This document shows positions 1 to 6,846 of a stretch of DNA of 9,563 nt, one piece after another; the first letter of the stretch is position 1, and each line of letters starts with the position of its first letter. The position numbers and the translations under genes are program-made. The notes below the pieces were generated by a model that saw only the letters and a program-made list of their open reading frames with translations, did not search any database and was not told where the DNA came from. The stretch covers positions 1 through 9,563 of the forward strand of contig JAQBBZ010000361.1 of assembly GCA_032125735.1 (NCBI GenBank), read 5' to 3'. This DNA comes from Labilibaculum sp032125735 (lineage in GTDB: Bacteria; Bacteroidota; Bacteroidia; Bacteroidales; Marinifilaceae).

Positions 1-1
1 T

Positions 2-256
2 CTATCAACAGTATTGGATGGTAATTTTATTCATCTTTCGGTAAAAGATACAGGCATAGGAATCAGTGAAAATGATCAGGATAAGCTATTCAGACTAGAT
101 GGTAATTTCACAACGAAAGGGACCAATGATGAATCAGGCAGTGGATTAGGTCTTATTTTATGCAAAGAATTCGTAAAGAAAAATGGCGGGAAAATTTGGG
201 TTGAAAGTGAAGAAAATAAAGGAGGCACCTTCATTTTCTCCTTAAAATCAGCCTAA
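2..256 (+). CDS. Sensor histidine kinase, C-terminal fragment (HATPase domain)
   Basis: This is the C-terminal part of a histidine kinase; the gene begins upstream of the window. The reading frame is open from the first complete codon at position 2 to the TAA at 254-256. The visible part is the second half of the HATPase_c (GHKL) fold. It has a G1 box (DTGIGI), an F-box region with the GNFTTKGT stretch, a G2 box (GSGLGL) followed by LCKEFVKKNGG, and a final strand set (KIWVESEENKGGTFIFSL) that closes the domain. The N box, the DHp domain with its phospho-accepting His, and any sensor part lie outside the window, so the signal sensed cannot be told. The protein stops 2-3 residues after the ATPase domain, so this copy has no C-terminal receiver domain. 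A terminator follows at once. Family assignment is secure; specific identity is unknown. Confidence 0.9.
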   Translation, partial: LSTVLDGNFIHLSVKDTGIGISENDQDKLFRLDGNFTTKGTNDESGSGLGLILCKEFVKKNGGKIWVESEENKGGTFIFSLKSA

Positions 257-276
257 ATTCTCTTAATTATAATATC

Positions 277-318
277 AAAAGTCAATTTCTACTACAGAAC
301 TTGGCTTTTTTTTTTTTT
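277..318 (+). terminator. Intrinsic terminator after the histidine kinase gene
   Basis: A 9-bp stem, AAAAGTCAA (277-285) against TTGGCTTTT (301-309) with one G-U pair, is followed by an unbroken run of T to position 318. It lies 20 bp after the kinase stop codon and separates that transcript from mntP. The T-run also overlaps the -33 element of the proposed mntP promoter. Confidence 0.8.
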
Positions 319-345
319 GATGTTCACAATAAGAACTTATATTTG
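316..345 (+). promoter_or_regulatory. Bacteroidota-type promoter for mntP
   Basis: TTTG at 316-319 and TATATTTG at 338-345 match the phylum-specific -33 TTTG and -7 TAnnTTTG consensus with an 18-bp spacer. Transcription would start near 350-353, leaving a leader of only about 12-15 nt before the mntP ATG. That is too short for a manganese (yybP-ykoY) riboswitch of the kind found before some mntP genes. Confidence 0.55.
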
Positions 346-364
346 CAGGCTTAAACGCATTTAC

Positions 365-931
365 ATGGAATTGTTTAGTATAATATTGCTTGCACTTGGC
401 TTATCTGTAGATTCCTTTGCTGCTTCGGTTTGCAGTGGCTTAGCCATTAAAAGGATTCATTTCTTTCAAGCAGTTAAAATTGCTTTTTTTCTTGCCGTAT
501 TTCAAGGTGGAATGCCAATTATTGGCTGGTATACCGGATGGGGATTAAAAGATTTAATCAAAGATTTTGATCATTGGATCGCCTTCATTCTGCTTGCTGG
601 AATGGGAAGCAAAATGATTTACGAAAGCATAACTGCAAAAGAAAAAGATTGCTCTTTCAACCCATTAAAATTAATCATTCTTTTAGGGATTTCCTTAGCA
701 ACAAGCATAGATGCATTGGTGGTTGGATTAAGCTTTGCCTTTATTGACGTAATTATATGGTTGCCTGCAATTATTATTGGCATTGTAACATTTATTGTTT
801 CGATGCTCGGAATGTTGCTGGGTAAAAAAATTGGCAGTAAAATGAGTCAAAGATTTGAAATAATTGGAGGTATTGTTCTTATTCTTATTGGATTGAGAAT
901 TCTCATTGAAGATTTATTTTTTCAACTCTAA
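365..931 (+). CDS. mntP: MntP-type manganese efflux pump
   Basis: This inner-membrane exporter of the MntP (formerly YebN, DUF204) family removes excess Mn2+ from the cytoplasm. The protein from the ATG at 365 has 188 residues, the same length as E. coli MntP, and begins directly with the first hydrophobic helix. The 16 codons open upstream run back through the T-tract of the terminator and are not part of the gene. Six hydrophobic segments are visible, roughly residues 2-25, 36-56, 68-86, 101-125, 130-152 and 165-183. The two internal repeats carry the conserved acidic motifs LSVDSFAAS (Asp16) and ATSIDALVVG (Asp116), which correspond to functionally important aspartates of the family. A promoter with a very short leader lies just upstream. 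The stop codon overlaps the stop of the convergent FMN-binding gene by 4 bp. Confidence 0.93.
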   Translation: MELFSIILLALGLSVDSFAASVCSGLAIKRIHFFQAVKIAFFLAVFQGGMPIIGWYTGWGLKDLIKDFDHWIAFILLAGMGSKMIYESITAKEKDCSFNPLKLIILLGISLATSIDALVVGLSFAFIDVIIWLPAIIIGIVTFIVSMLGMLLGKKIGSKMSQRFEIIGGIVLILIGLRILIEDLFFQL

Positions 932-1476
932 ATTTTCCCGTTCGCTTTCAAGTTACTTAATAGTAAACTAGTCGATTTTACTCCCTTTGCCATTGATGGA
1001 GCTGAAATTGTAGCACCCGAAATTCCGTCAATATCTTTTCCAAATTCCATCCCCTCTCCTCTTTCTTTTCCAATAAACTGCTTCAACCATGATTTAGCCA
1101 TAATTTCGCCACCAAAGGAAGATCGGTAAATTAATACTACGACTTGTTGAATTTCGAGATTCTCATTAAACAAAACCATATAATCAAAAAAGTCATTTTT
1201 CCCTTTTGAAGAGGCAAAACAAGCAAATCCTATTAATTCATCATTACTTTTTAGTGTACTTAGATATAAATCTTTTACTCCGTCACAATTGAAAGTATCC
1301 AAATTAAGATTGTCAACATCATTCATTACCAAACCTTCAACAGGGAAGGTTTTTTGAATTTCTTTATCAATTTTTTTCTGTATCGATTTAGGAAAGCTAC
1401 TGGCTTTCACTTCAAATGTTCCACTAATCAATACTAAAATAACCACTAGCTGAATAATATCTCTCAGTCTCTTCAT
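928..1476 (-). CDS. Exported FMN-binding (covalently flavinylated) protein
   Basis: This is a small periplasmic or extracytoplasmic flavoprotein of the FMN_bind family, the domain found in RnfG and NqrC. It has 182 residues from the ATG at 1476. The N-terminus has a basic start (MKRLRD), a hydrophobic core (residues 7-19) and a likely cleavage site near VKA-SS; there is no lipobox Cys, so it is probably soluble. Near the C-terminus, DGISGAT (Asp150 to Thr156) matches the flavinylation motif Dxx(S/T)GAT. In known members, ApbE attaches FMN to this Thr by a phosphoester bond. The start at 1476 is supported by AAGGAG 8 nt upstream; TTG at 1482 is less likely. The gene lies 85 bp downstream of the porin gene on the same strand, across a hairpin. 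Its partner redox proteins and substrate are not shown by sequence; an electron-transfer role is inferred from the domain. Confidence 0.85.
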   Translation of the reverse strand: MKRLRDIIQLVVILVLISGTFEVKASSFPKSIQKKIDKEIQKTFPVEGLVMNDVDNLNLDTFNCDGVKDLYLSTLKSNDELIGFACFASSKGKNDFFDYMVLFNENLEIQQVVVLIYRSSFGGEIMAKSWLKQFIGKERGEGMEFGKDIDGISGATISAPSMAKGVKSTSLLLSNLKANGKI

Positions 1477-1484
1477 CAACAAAT

Positions 1485-1490
1485 CTCCTT
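1485..1490 (-). promoter_or_regulatory. Shine-Dalgarno site of the FMN-binding gene
   Basis: AAGGAG on the - strand lies 8 nt before the ATG at 1476. It is a textbook ribosome-binding site in a phylum where most genes lack one, and none was noticed before the other genes here. It decides the start at 1476 over the in-frame TTG codons just upstream. Confidence 0.6.
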
Positions 1491-1496
1491 TACTTT

Positions 1497-1538
1497 AAAA
1501 ACTTCAAAGCAAAATGGAAACCCAATATGCTTTGAAGT
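1497..1538 (-). terminator. Hairpin with T-run between porin and FMN-binding genes
   Basis: A perfect 11-bp inverted repeat, ACTTCAAAGCA (1501-1511) and TGCTTTGAAGT (1528-1538), encloses a 16-nt loop. Read on the - strand, the stem is followed by TTTT (1500-1497) and then AAAG. It lies 22 bp after the porin stop codon. It could be a partial terminator or attenuator lowering FMN-gene expression relative to the porin, or an mRNA 3'-end stabiliser. The short T-run argues for partial rather than full termination. Confidence 0.6.
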
Positions 1539-1561
1539 AAAATATCTTAACTGTTTTTGAT

Positions 1562-2734
1562 TTAGAACCAAATGCCTACACCACAATTCACAAAGTTCTT
1601 TTTCACATCATTACCATCTTTTGACATTTGGTAGTCAGCTTTTACTACTGCACCTTTTGCCAAATGATAGCTTAATCCAAAAAATACTTCTTCACGATCG
1701 TAAGCTTTGTTTGCACTCATGTTTCCAGCAACTTTGTGGTGAGTGTTATAATTTTCGTAACGTACAAACGGGATCAAAGCCTGTTCTTTACCATGCAATA
1801 AATCATATCCTGCTTCTAAGTAATAACCTTGCATTTGCTTTCCAAGATCCTTACCTGTTTTATCATTGTACTCAGCTACATCGCTAATAAAAGAATGAAT
1901 GTACTGACCTTTTAATTGCAAAGCGTTCACTTTGTAACGAACATCCATTCCGAACATGCTTATTCCAACACGGGTTGAATCTGCAACAGCTTCAGCAAAA
2001 TCGTCATTCTTATCCAATCCATTGAACGCAGATGATTGAGTTTTACCGAAATATCCTGCCATACCAATATTTAAACCTTTCACTCCGTAGTAATCAAGTT
2101 TGGCAGATAAAGATGGAGATGTAAATGTAGATTCAGCACCCTTCTGACGACCTTTTCTAAATCCATCAGAACCTCTTAGTACTCCAGCACCATTATATCC
2201 GTTAAAACCATTCATTACATACAATTGATACTTTAAAGGAAAGGAAGGCATACGTCCGCTCACTCCAACTCCAATTTCACGCCATGTGGTAGGAACAATG
2301 CTGTTATCAACACTTGGACGTTCTACACCGTTAAAAGTAGTTGGTTCGTGATATTCGTTTACAATACCCATTGGCACCAACATTAAACCGGCTCTCAAAT
2401 TTGTACTTGGACGAACATTATAGTTTATAAATGCCTGCTCAACGTACAATTCCTCTACGTGTTCAAATTCAATTTCGGTTACAAACGAGGTTTTATCATT
2501 AAATTGATATCCAAAAAACAATACCATTCTGTGAACATCCATATTTCCATTGTAACGGGTGTTTCCACTAATTTGCTGGTTATAATGAATCTCACCATAT
2601 CCTCCAATACTTAATTTCTCATCTTTTACTCTTTCCAAGATAGTTGCACCAATACTTTTTGGTTCCTGAGTATCCTGTGCTTTTGCAGTATAAATAGCAG
2701 CAATCATCGCCACAAATAGTAATCCTTTTTTCAT
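1562..2734 (-). CDS. Outer-membrane beta-barrel porin
   Basis: This is a secreted beta-barrel protein of about 390 residues, resembling the porins annotated widely in Bacteroidota (phosphate-selective porin O/P-like fold). From the ATG at 2734 it starts with a clear signal peptide (MKKGLLFVAMIAAIYTAKA, cleavage before Gln20). A short linker follows, then a barrel with alternating aromatic and polar strands beginning at LSIGGYGEIHYN. Further recognisable parts are the DVHRMVLFFGYQF strand, the ATNL/RAGLMLVPMG strand and a plug-like loop (NEYHEPTTFNGVERP). The protein ends in Phe (GVGIWF), the usual BAM recognition signal. In-frame ATGs at 2764 and an alternative start at 2782 would add 10 or 16 residues before the signal peptide; 2734 gives the most typical n-region. 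The FMN-binding gene follows on the same strand and the metal permease is divergent. The substrate is unknown; passage of a small anion, metal chelate or redox substrate is possible. Confidence 0.8.
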   Translation of the reverse strand: MKKGLLFVAMIAAIYTAKAQDTQEPKSIGATILERVKDEKLSIGGYGEIHYNQQISGNTRYNGNMDVHRMVLFFGYQFNDKTSFVTEIEFEHVEELYVEQAFINYNVRPSTNLRAGLMLVPMGIVNEYHEPTTFNGVERPSVDNSIVPTTWREIGVGVSGRMPSFPLKYQLYVMNGFNGYNGAGVLRGSDGFRKGRQKGAESTFTSPSLSAKLDYYGVKGLNIGMAGYFGKTQSSAFNGLDKNDDFAEAVADSTRVGISMFGMDVRYKVNALQLKGQYIHSFISDVAEYNDKTGKDLGKQMQGYYLEAGYDLLHGKEQALIPFVRYENYNTHHKVAGNMSANKAYDREEVFFGLSYHLAKGAVVKADYQMSKDGNDVKKNFVNCGVGIWF

Positions 2735-2798
2735 CAGTTTAAAACAATTAGGTTTTAGTTTCATTGCTCGTGTAATGAGCATTATTTCGACTGCTAAA

Positions 2799-2851
2799 TT
2801 AGACTAAGTCTCAATAAGCATAAATACCTACATGTTGGTATTTTTAGACTA
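2799..2851. promoter_or_regulatory. Palindromes and repeats in the divergent intergenic region (possible operators)
   Basis: Three elements lie between the divergent porin and permease genes. The first is a perfect 11-bp palindrome AGACTAAGTCT (2801-2811). The second is a 22-bp near-perfect palindrome with arms AAATACC (2822-2828) and GGTATTT (2837-2843) around TACATGTT, with one mismatched pair. The third is the octamer TTAGACTA occurring twice in direct orientation (2799-2806 and 2844-2851), 45 bp apart. Such spacing is typical of regulator binding. A weak - strand -7-like box (TAATTTAG, 2801-2794) touches the first palindrome. No regulator gene lies in the window, so the binding protein is unknown. 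Confidence 0.4.
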
Positions 2852-2901
2852 TCAGCTCTTTTATTACTGATATACCTTATATATATATCCAAATAATTTA
2901 A

Positions 2902-2909
2902 TACTTTTG
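2902..2909 (+). promoter_or_regulatory. Candidate -7 promoter box of the permease gene
   Basis: TACTTTTG fully matches the Bacteroidota -7 consensus TAnnTTTG and lies 65 bp before the permease ATG. No TTTG is present at the expected -33 position, where an AT-alternating stretch (2878-2888) is found instead, so support is moderate. Confidence 0.4.
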
Positions 2910-2974
2910 AGTCTGAAAATGCTCCGAATGCGCTGTTTACCTTTAGCATTTCGGTTACTAATTGAAGCTCAACT

Positions 2975-4303
2975 ATGGAATATATTAATCAGTTTTTTAT
3001 AGATTTTATAGATATCTTAAATGAGATGTCCCCTTACCTAATGCTAGGTTTTTTATTTGCAGGAATCTTGAAAGTAGCTTTCCCCCAGAAATTTATCGAC
3101 AAATATTTAGGTCCTAAAAATGGAAAATCCGTTTTATATGCAGCACTTCTTGGCATTCCACTTCCATTGTGTTCATGCGGAGTTATCCCTACCGGCATTT
3201 CATTTTACAAAAGCGGTGCATCCAAAGGATCATCGGTTTCCTTCTTGATATCTACACCTCAAACAGGTGTCGACTCTATTTTAGTTACTTATTCTCTATT
3301 GGGTTTGCCTTTTGCAATCATTCGCCCATTTATTGCATTGGTAACCGGATTGTTTGGTGGATTACTCACCAATCATTTCGATAAAGATGTAAAATCAATA
3401 CCTGAATTAAATACCGAATCTTCTTGTTCAACCGAGAAAGAATCGGACTGTGGATGTGATGGAGATTGTAGGACAGAATCTAAAAAGAAGAGATCACCAT
3501 TTTACACAATGTTTAAATATGCTTTTGTAGATTTTCTGCAAGACATTTCAAAATGGTTGATTATTGGACTTCTATTAGCGGCTGTAATTTCCGTACTAAT
3601 TCCAGACGATTTTTTCTCAAGTTATATTGGAAATGATTTTATTGGAATGTTGGTAATTCTTGTAGCATCCATTCCTCTTTACATTTGCGCAACCTCATCG
3701 GTTCCTGTTGCCGCTATTTTAATGATGAAAGGTATTTCTCCAGGTGCCGCCTTGGTATTCCTAATGGCTGGCCCTGCTACCAATGCTGCTACAATTACTG
3801 TACTAAACAAAGTTCTTGGCAAGAAAACAATGTGGTCCTACTTAATCTCAATTATTGCCGGCGCCTTGCTTTTTGGACTATTAATTGATAATGTATTCCC
3901 ACGAGAATGGTTTACGATGGGTCCTTTACATGATCATATGGGGGCACACGAAGGACATTGGGAACTTCCCAACTGGCTGAAATGGGGAAGTAGTATTTCA
4001 TTGATCTTATTGATAATTAATGGATATTTACGAAAATACATTTCTGGAAAAAGTGAACTTAAGATTATTGAGAACGTGAAAATCAACAACGAAAAATTAG
4101 TGATTGTAAATGGTATGAGTTGCAATCATTGCAAAAACAGTGTGGAAAAACACATTGGAGCTTTAAATAATATTACTACTGCCGAAGTAAATTTAGAGCA
4201 AAAACTTTTACGAATAGAAGGCGAAAATATCAACATGGAGATTATTAAAAAAGAAGTAGAAAGACTTGGTTTCGAATTTGGAGGCGAAGCAAAAAAGGAT
4301 TAA
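2975..4303 (+). CDS. SO_0444-type Cu/Zn efflux permease with C-terminal HMA domain
   Basis: This is an inner-membrane permease of 442 residues, of the YraQ/DUF318 (ArsP_1) superfamily, closest in layout to the SO_0444 Cu/Zn efflux type. The first membrane block (about residues 18-133) holds the family signature PLPLCSCGVIPTG with Cys66 and Cys68, followed by SFLISTPQTGVDS. A hydrophilic linker (140-175) is Cys-rich (Cys151, 159, 161, 165) and ends in a basic patch. The second block (about 190-306) repeats the motif as IPLYICATSSVPVAAIL (Cys238) and has AGPATNAATI. A His-rich loop (His319, 321, 325, 328) and a last helix (338-352) follow. Residues about 374-437 form a heavy-metal-associated domain with GMSCNHC (Cys383, Cys386). 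Metal export is inferred from the family and the soft-metal ligands. The porin and FMN-binding genes diverge upstream. No convincing terminator was found directly after the stop. Confidence 0.85.
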   Translation: MEYINQFFIDFIDILNEMSPYLMLGFLFAGILKVAFPQKFIDKYLGPKNGKSVLYAALLGIPLPLCSCGVIPTGISFYKSGASKGSSVSFLISTPQTGVDSILVTYSLLGLPFAIIRPFIALVTGLFGGLLTNHFDKDVKSIPELNTESSCSTEKESDCGCDGDCRTESKKKRSPFYTMFKYAFVDFLQDISKWLIIGLLLAAVISVLIPDDFFSSYIGNDFIGMLVILVASIPLYICATSSVPVAAILMMKGISPGAALVFLMAGPATNAATITVLNKVLGKKTMWSYLISIIAGALLFGLLIDNVFPREWFTMGPLHDHMGAHEGHWELPNWLKWGSSISLILLIINGYLRKYISGKSELKIIENVKINNEKLVIVNGMSCNHCKNSVEKHIGALNNITTAEVNLEQKLLRIEGENINMEIIKKEVERLGFEFGGEAKKD

Positions 4304-4750
4304 AAAATTACTTTCAGTAAGTGAAAATTCCTTTTACGAGGATTACAAATACAAAATCGGCTCAAAAAAAACCTCTATTTCAGTTCATTTACAGGCTCAT
4401 TTCGGTAGATTCTTAAAATTCCCTTACTTGTTCTTCAACATACTTGGCGTTTTTCACCCATTTTAAAGATTTTCTTAAAAAACAGCTCCAACACTGTCAG
4501 ACCAGCACAATTCAACATACTGATTTACAGCCACCTTCGACAAGATTAGAAGATGATGATTTATGATCAACACATACAGACATCTTTATATTTAATTACT
4601 TGAAAACTTCGAAATTTTAATTACTTTTAAATGTTCTACAACATATTCATGTTGTGCATTATTCTTTTTGGGGAAATATTTCTCTAACTATCAGAAGGAT
4701 TAGTTGATTAAAAACAAAGCTGTTACAAGCTTTTAACGAAGACCAAAAAT
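4304..4750. other. Gene-less region between permease and carboxylase operon
   Basis: This stretch of 447 bp is AT-rich and holds no convincing complete gene. An open + frame running from 4266 to 4466 starts inside the permease and looks like a shadow. On the - strand a 27-codon stretch (4416-4496) has a coding-like composition. A hairpin lies at 4630-4660. No full match to TAnnTTTG was found ahead of the carboxylase gene, so its promoter is not located. Confidence 0.5.
4630..4660 (+). promoter_or_regulatory. Hairpin upstream of the carboxylase operon
   Basis: A perfect 7-bp stem ACAACAT (4638-4644) and ATGTTGT (4649-4655) closes on the loop ATTC. A T-G pair and outer arms AATG/CATT extend it, with a 3-nt bulge. 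The sequence ATTCTTTTTGGGG follows. It lies 90 bp before the biotin carboxylase ATG and might be a leader structure, a weak terminator of upstream transcription, or an operator dyad; sequence alone does not decide. Confidence 0.35.
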
Positions 4751-6274
4751 ATGATCAAGAAGATTTCAAAAGTCCTTGTTGCAAACCGAGGAGAAATTGC
4801 TCTGCGTGTCATGCGCTCATGCAGAGAATTGGGAATTCTTTCTGTTGCTGTTTACTCCGATGTTGATCGAACATCTATGCACGTTCGATATGCCGATCAG
4901 GCCATTCATATTGGAGCAGCAACATCATCAGAAAGTTATTTAAATATTGACAAAATTATTGATGCTGCAAAACGTACAAAAGCCGATGCCATTCATCCGG
5001 GTTATGGCTTTTTAAGCGAAAATGCAGAATTCTCAAGACGCTGTGAGAAAGAAGGAATCATTTTTATAGGGCCAACTCCCGAAGTAATCGCGACTATGGG
5101 TGACAAAATCACCGCTCGCAAAACGATGATTACAAGTGGCGTTCCTGTAGTTCCCGGCACGAAAGAAAACCTTAAGGATGAATCGACAATACTTAAAATT
5201 GTTCGTGAAATCGGTCTGCCCGTAATGATTAAAGCCTCGGCTGGAGGTGGCGGAAAAGGAATGCGAATGGTCGACAAGGAAGAGAATATTCTGGAAGGAC
5301 TAAGAGCGGCTAAATCGGAAGCCATGGCCTCGTTTGGCGATGACGCTGTATATATCGAAAAATACATTTCTTCCCCGCATCACATCGAGTTTCAAATCTT
5401 AGGTGATAAACATGGTAATGTAATTCATCTTTGCGAGAGGGAATGTTCCGTTCAAAGACGACATCAGAAGGTTGTTGAAGAAACTCCCTCTCCGCTAATG
5501 ACCCCGGAATTACGGGCTCAAATGGGAGAACATGCTGTTGCGGCTGCTAAAGCTGTGAATTATCACGGTGCTGGCACCATCGAGTTTTTAGTAGACAATG
5601 ACCACAACTACTATTTCCTCGAAATGAATACCCGCCTGCAAGTAGAACATCCTATCACCGAAAGGGTAACCGGATATGATCTTGTGAAACAGCAAATTTT
5701 AATTGCAGAAGGACACGAATTAAAAATGAAGCAAGAAGATATTTTTCAGTTCGGACATGCAATCGAGTGCAGAATTTATGCTGAAGATACCGACAACAAC
5801 TTTATGCCGAGTCCGGGTGTGATTACCCACATTACCGAACCCATGGGATTAGGTGTTCGCACAGATGGCTATGTATATGAAGGATATGAAATTCCAATTC
5901 ATTACGACCCTATGATCTCCAAATTAATTATTTGGGCCAGAACAAGAGAAGAAGCAATCGAGAGAATGCGCCGAGCACTGTATGAATACAAAATTACAGG
6001 TGTAAAAACCTCAATCAAATATCTTGAAAAAATCATGGATTGTCCCGACTTTAGGAACGGAACCTATGATACTCACTTTATTCAAAACAACCAAGATTTT
6101 CTGCTTGCGGCTGATGAAGCAAAGCATTCGTTTGAAGATCTGGCCATAGTTACTGCCTTTATCGACTATCACCGTAAACTTAAAAACACTCAAATTTGCC
6201 CAAAATCGGCACTGAATAGCAAGTGGAAAGAATTTGGACGAAGAAGAGGAATGTTTAGAGCAAGTGAAAATTAA
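4751..6274 (+). CDS. accC: Biotin carboxylase subunit of acyl-CoA carboxylase
   Basis: This cytosolic ATP-grasp enzyme of 507 residues carboxylates the biotin of the carrier subunit with ATP and bicarbonate. The N-terminal domain opens with VLVANRGEIALR (8-19) and carries HPGYGFLSEN. The ATP-grasp part has Lys119 and Lys161, the glycine loop AGGGGKGMR (164-172), His211, and ERECSVQRRHQKVVEE with Gln235, His238 and Lys240. The metal and catalytic residues are Glu278, Glu291, Asn293 and the signature RLQVEHPITE (Arg295, Gln297, Glu299). Arg341 in GHAIECRIYAED aligns with the catalytic Arg338 of E. coli AccC. All key residues are present. It is about 55 residues longer than E. coli AccC; the extra C-terminal helix-rich part (from about 450) ends KEFGRRRG. 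It is the first gene of a three-gene set, 22 bp before the carrier gene. The neighbouring PccB-like subunit suggests a propionyl-CoA carboxylase role rather than only fatty-acid synthesis. Confidence 0.93.
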   Translation: MIKKISKVLVANRGEIALRVMRSCRELGILSVAVYSDVDRTSMHVRYADQAIHIGAATSSESYLNIDKIIDAAKRTKADAIHPGYGFLSENAEFSRRCEKEGIIFIGPTPEVIATMGDKITARKTMITSGVPVVPGTKENLKDESTILKIVREIGLPVMIKASAGGGGKGMRMVDKEENILEGLRAAKSEAMASFGDDAVYIEKYISSPHHIEFQILGDKHGNVIHLCERECSVQRRHQKVVEETPSPLMTPELRAQMGEHAVAAAKAVNYHGAGTIEFLVDNDHNYYFLEMNTRLQVEHPITERVTGYDLVKQQILIAEGHELKMKQEDIFQFGHAIECRIYAEDTDNNFMPSPGVITHITEPMGLGVRTDGYVYEGYEIPIHYDPMISKLIIWARTREEAIERMRRALYEYKITGVKTSIKYLEKIMDCPDFRNGTYDTHFIQNNQDFLLAADEAKHSFEDLAIVTAFIDYHRKLKNTQICPKSALNSKWKEFGRRRGMFRASEN

Positions 6275-6296
6275 AGGATAAACAAAAAAAAATAAG

Positions 6297-6806
6297 ATGG
6301 CAATTGAAATAAAATTGGGAGAGCGCTTGGCAAAAGTCGAACTTCTTGCCGAAGACGGAAATCTGATCAAAATAATGGTCGATTCCAAAGAATATAATCT
6401 GGATATGATGCAGGTTGAAAATGGCGTTTACTCTGTATTGTATAAAGGGCGCTCGTATAATGTAGAATTGATTGAAACCGATTCTCCAAAAAAGTATTCA
6501 GTCAACACCTTCTATCATTCTTATGACGCTGAAATTATAGATGCTGAAACCAAATATCTGCAAGCAAGAAATTCGGACAATCTCGAAACTGCAGAGAGCA
6601 CAATTACCTCACCAATGCCTGGGAAAGTTGTAAAGATTCCTGTAGAATTGGGTAGCGAAGTAAAAAAGGGAGATACCGTAATTATTATATCAGCCATGAA
6701 GATGGAAAGTGAATACAAAGCCATGAAAGATGGTATTGTAAGGGAAATCTTTGTTTGTGAAGAAGATATTATTGGCGGAAATCAACCATTGGTGTATATT
6801 GACTAA
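6297..6806 (+). CDS. Biotin carboxyl carrier subunit of acyl-CoA carboxylase
   Basis: This 169-residue protein carries the biotin that shuttles CO2 between the carboxylase and carboxyltransferase subunits. Residues about 100-169 form a biotinyl domain: the SPMPGKV turn (105-111), GSEVKKGDT, and the biotinylation motif AMKM with acceptor Lys135, ending in LVYID. The N-terminal part (about 12-82) is rich in beta strands (VELLAEDGNLIKIMVDSKEY, VYSVLYKGRSYNVEL). It resembles in position and character the BT domain that links BC and BCCP in propionyl-CoA carboxylase alpha chains; that match is inferred. A variable linker (83-100) joins the parts. Together with the preceding gene it would equal one split PCC alpha chain. 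Translation starts after an A-rich leader (ACAAAAAAAATAAG) with no Shine-Dalgarno site. It sits between the BC and CT genes, consistent with one operon. Confidence 0.9.
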   Translation: MAIEIKLGERLAKVELLAEDGNLIKIMVDSKEYNLDMMQVENGVYSVLYKGRSYNVELIETDSPKKYSVNTFYHSYDAEIIDAETKYLQARNSDNLETAESTITSPMPGKVVKIPVELGSEVKKGDTVIIISAMKMESEYKAMKDGIVREIFVCEEDIIGGNQPLVYID

Positions 6807-6846
6807 GTAAAATTATGAATTTCCCAACCGATTAAAGACACTCGTA

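Noticed and set aside
317..364. Longer N-terminus for MntP from a TTG
   Set aside because: The extra codons run through the terminator T-run and the proposed -7 box; the ATG at 365 gives the normal family start and length.
320..364. Manganese (yybP-ykoY) riboswitch before mntP
   Set aside because: The space between the upstream terminator and the ATG is too short for this RNA and none of its conserved parts are seen.
2734..2782. Porin start at 2782 or 2764
   Set aside because: Both add residues before an otherwise ideal signal peptide; they cannot be ruled out, but 2734 gives the most typical secreted start.
4266..4466. Open + frame of 66 codons running out of the permease end
   Set aside because: It starts inside the permease gene in another frame, and its tail reads opposite the coding-like - strand stretch; no family is recognised.
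4638..4655. Hairpin as a strong terminator for the permease
   Set aside because: It lies over 330 bp after the permease stop, its stem is AT-rich, and the T-run does not follow the stem directly.
5002..5367. Open - strand frame of 121 codons
   Set aside because: It lies wholly inside the biotin carboxylase gene, opposite strongly conserved ATP-grasp motifs, and its peptide is low-complexity Ser/Pro-rich; it is an antisense shadow.
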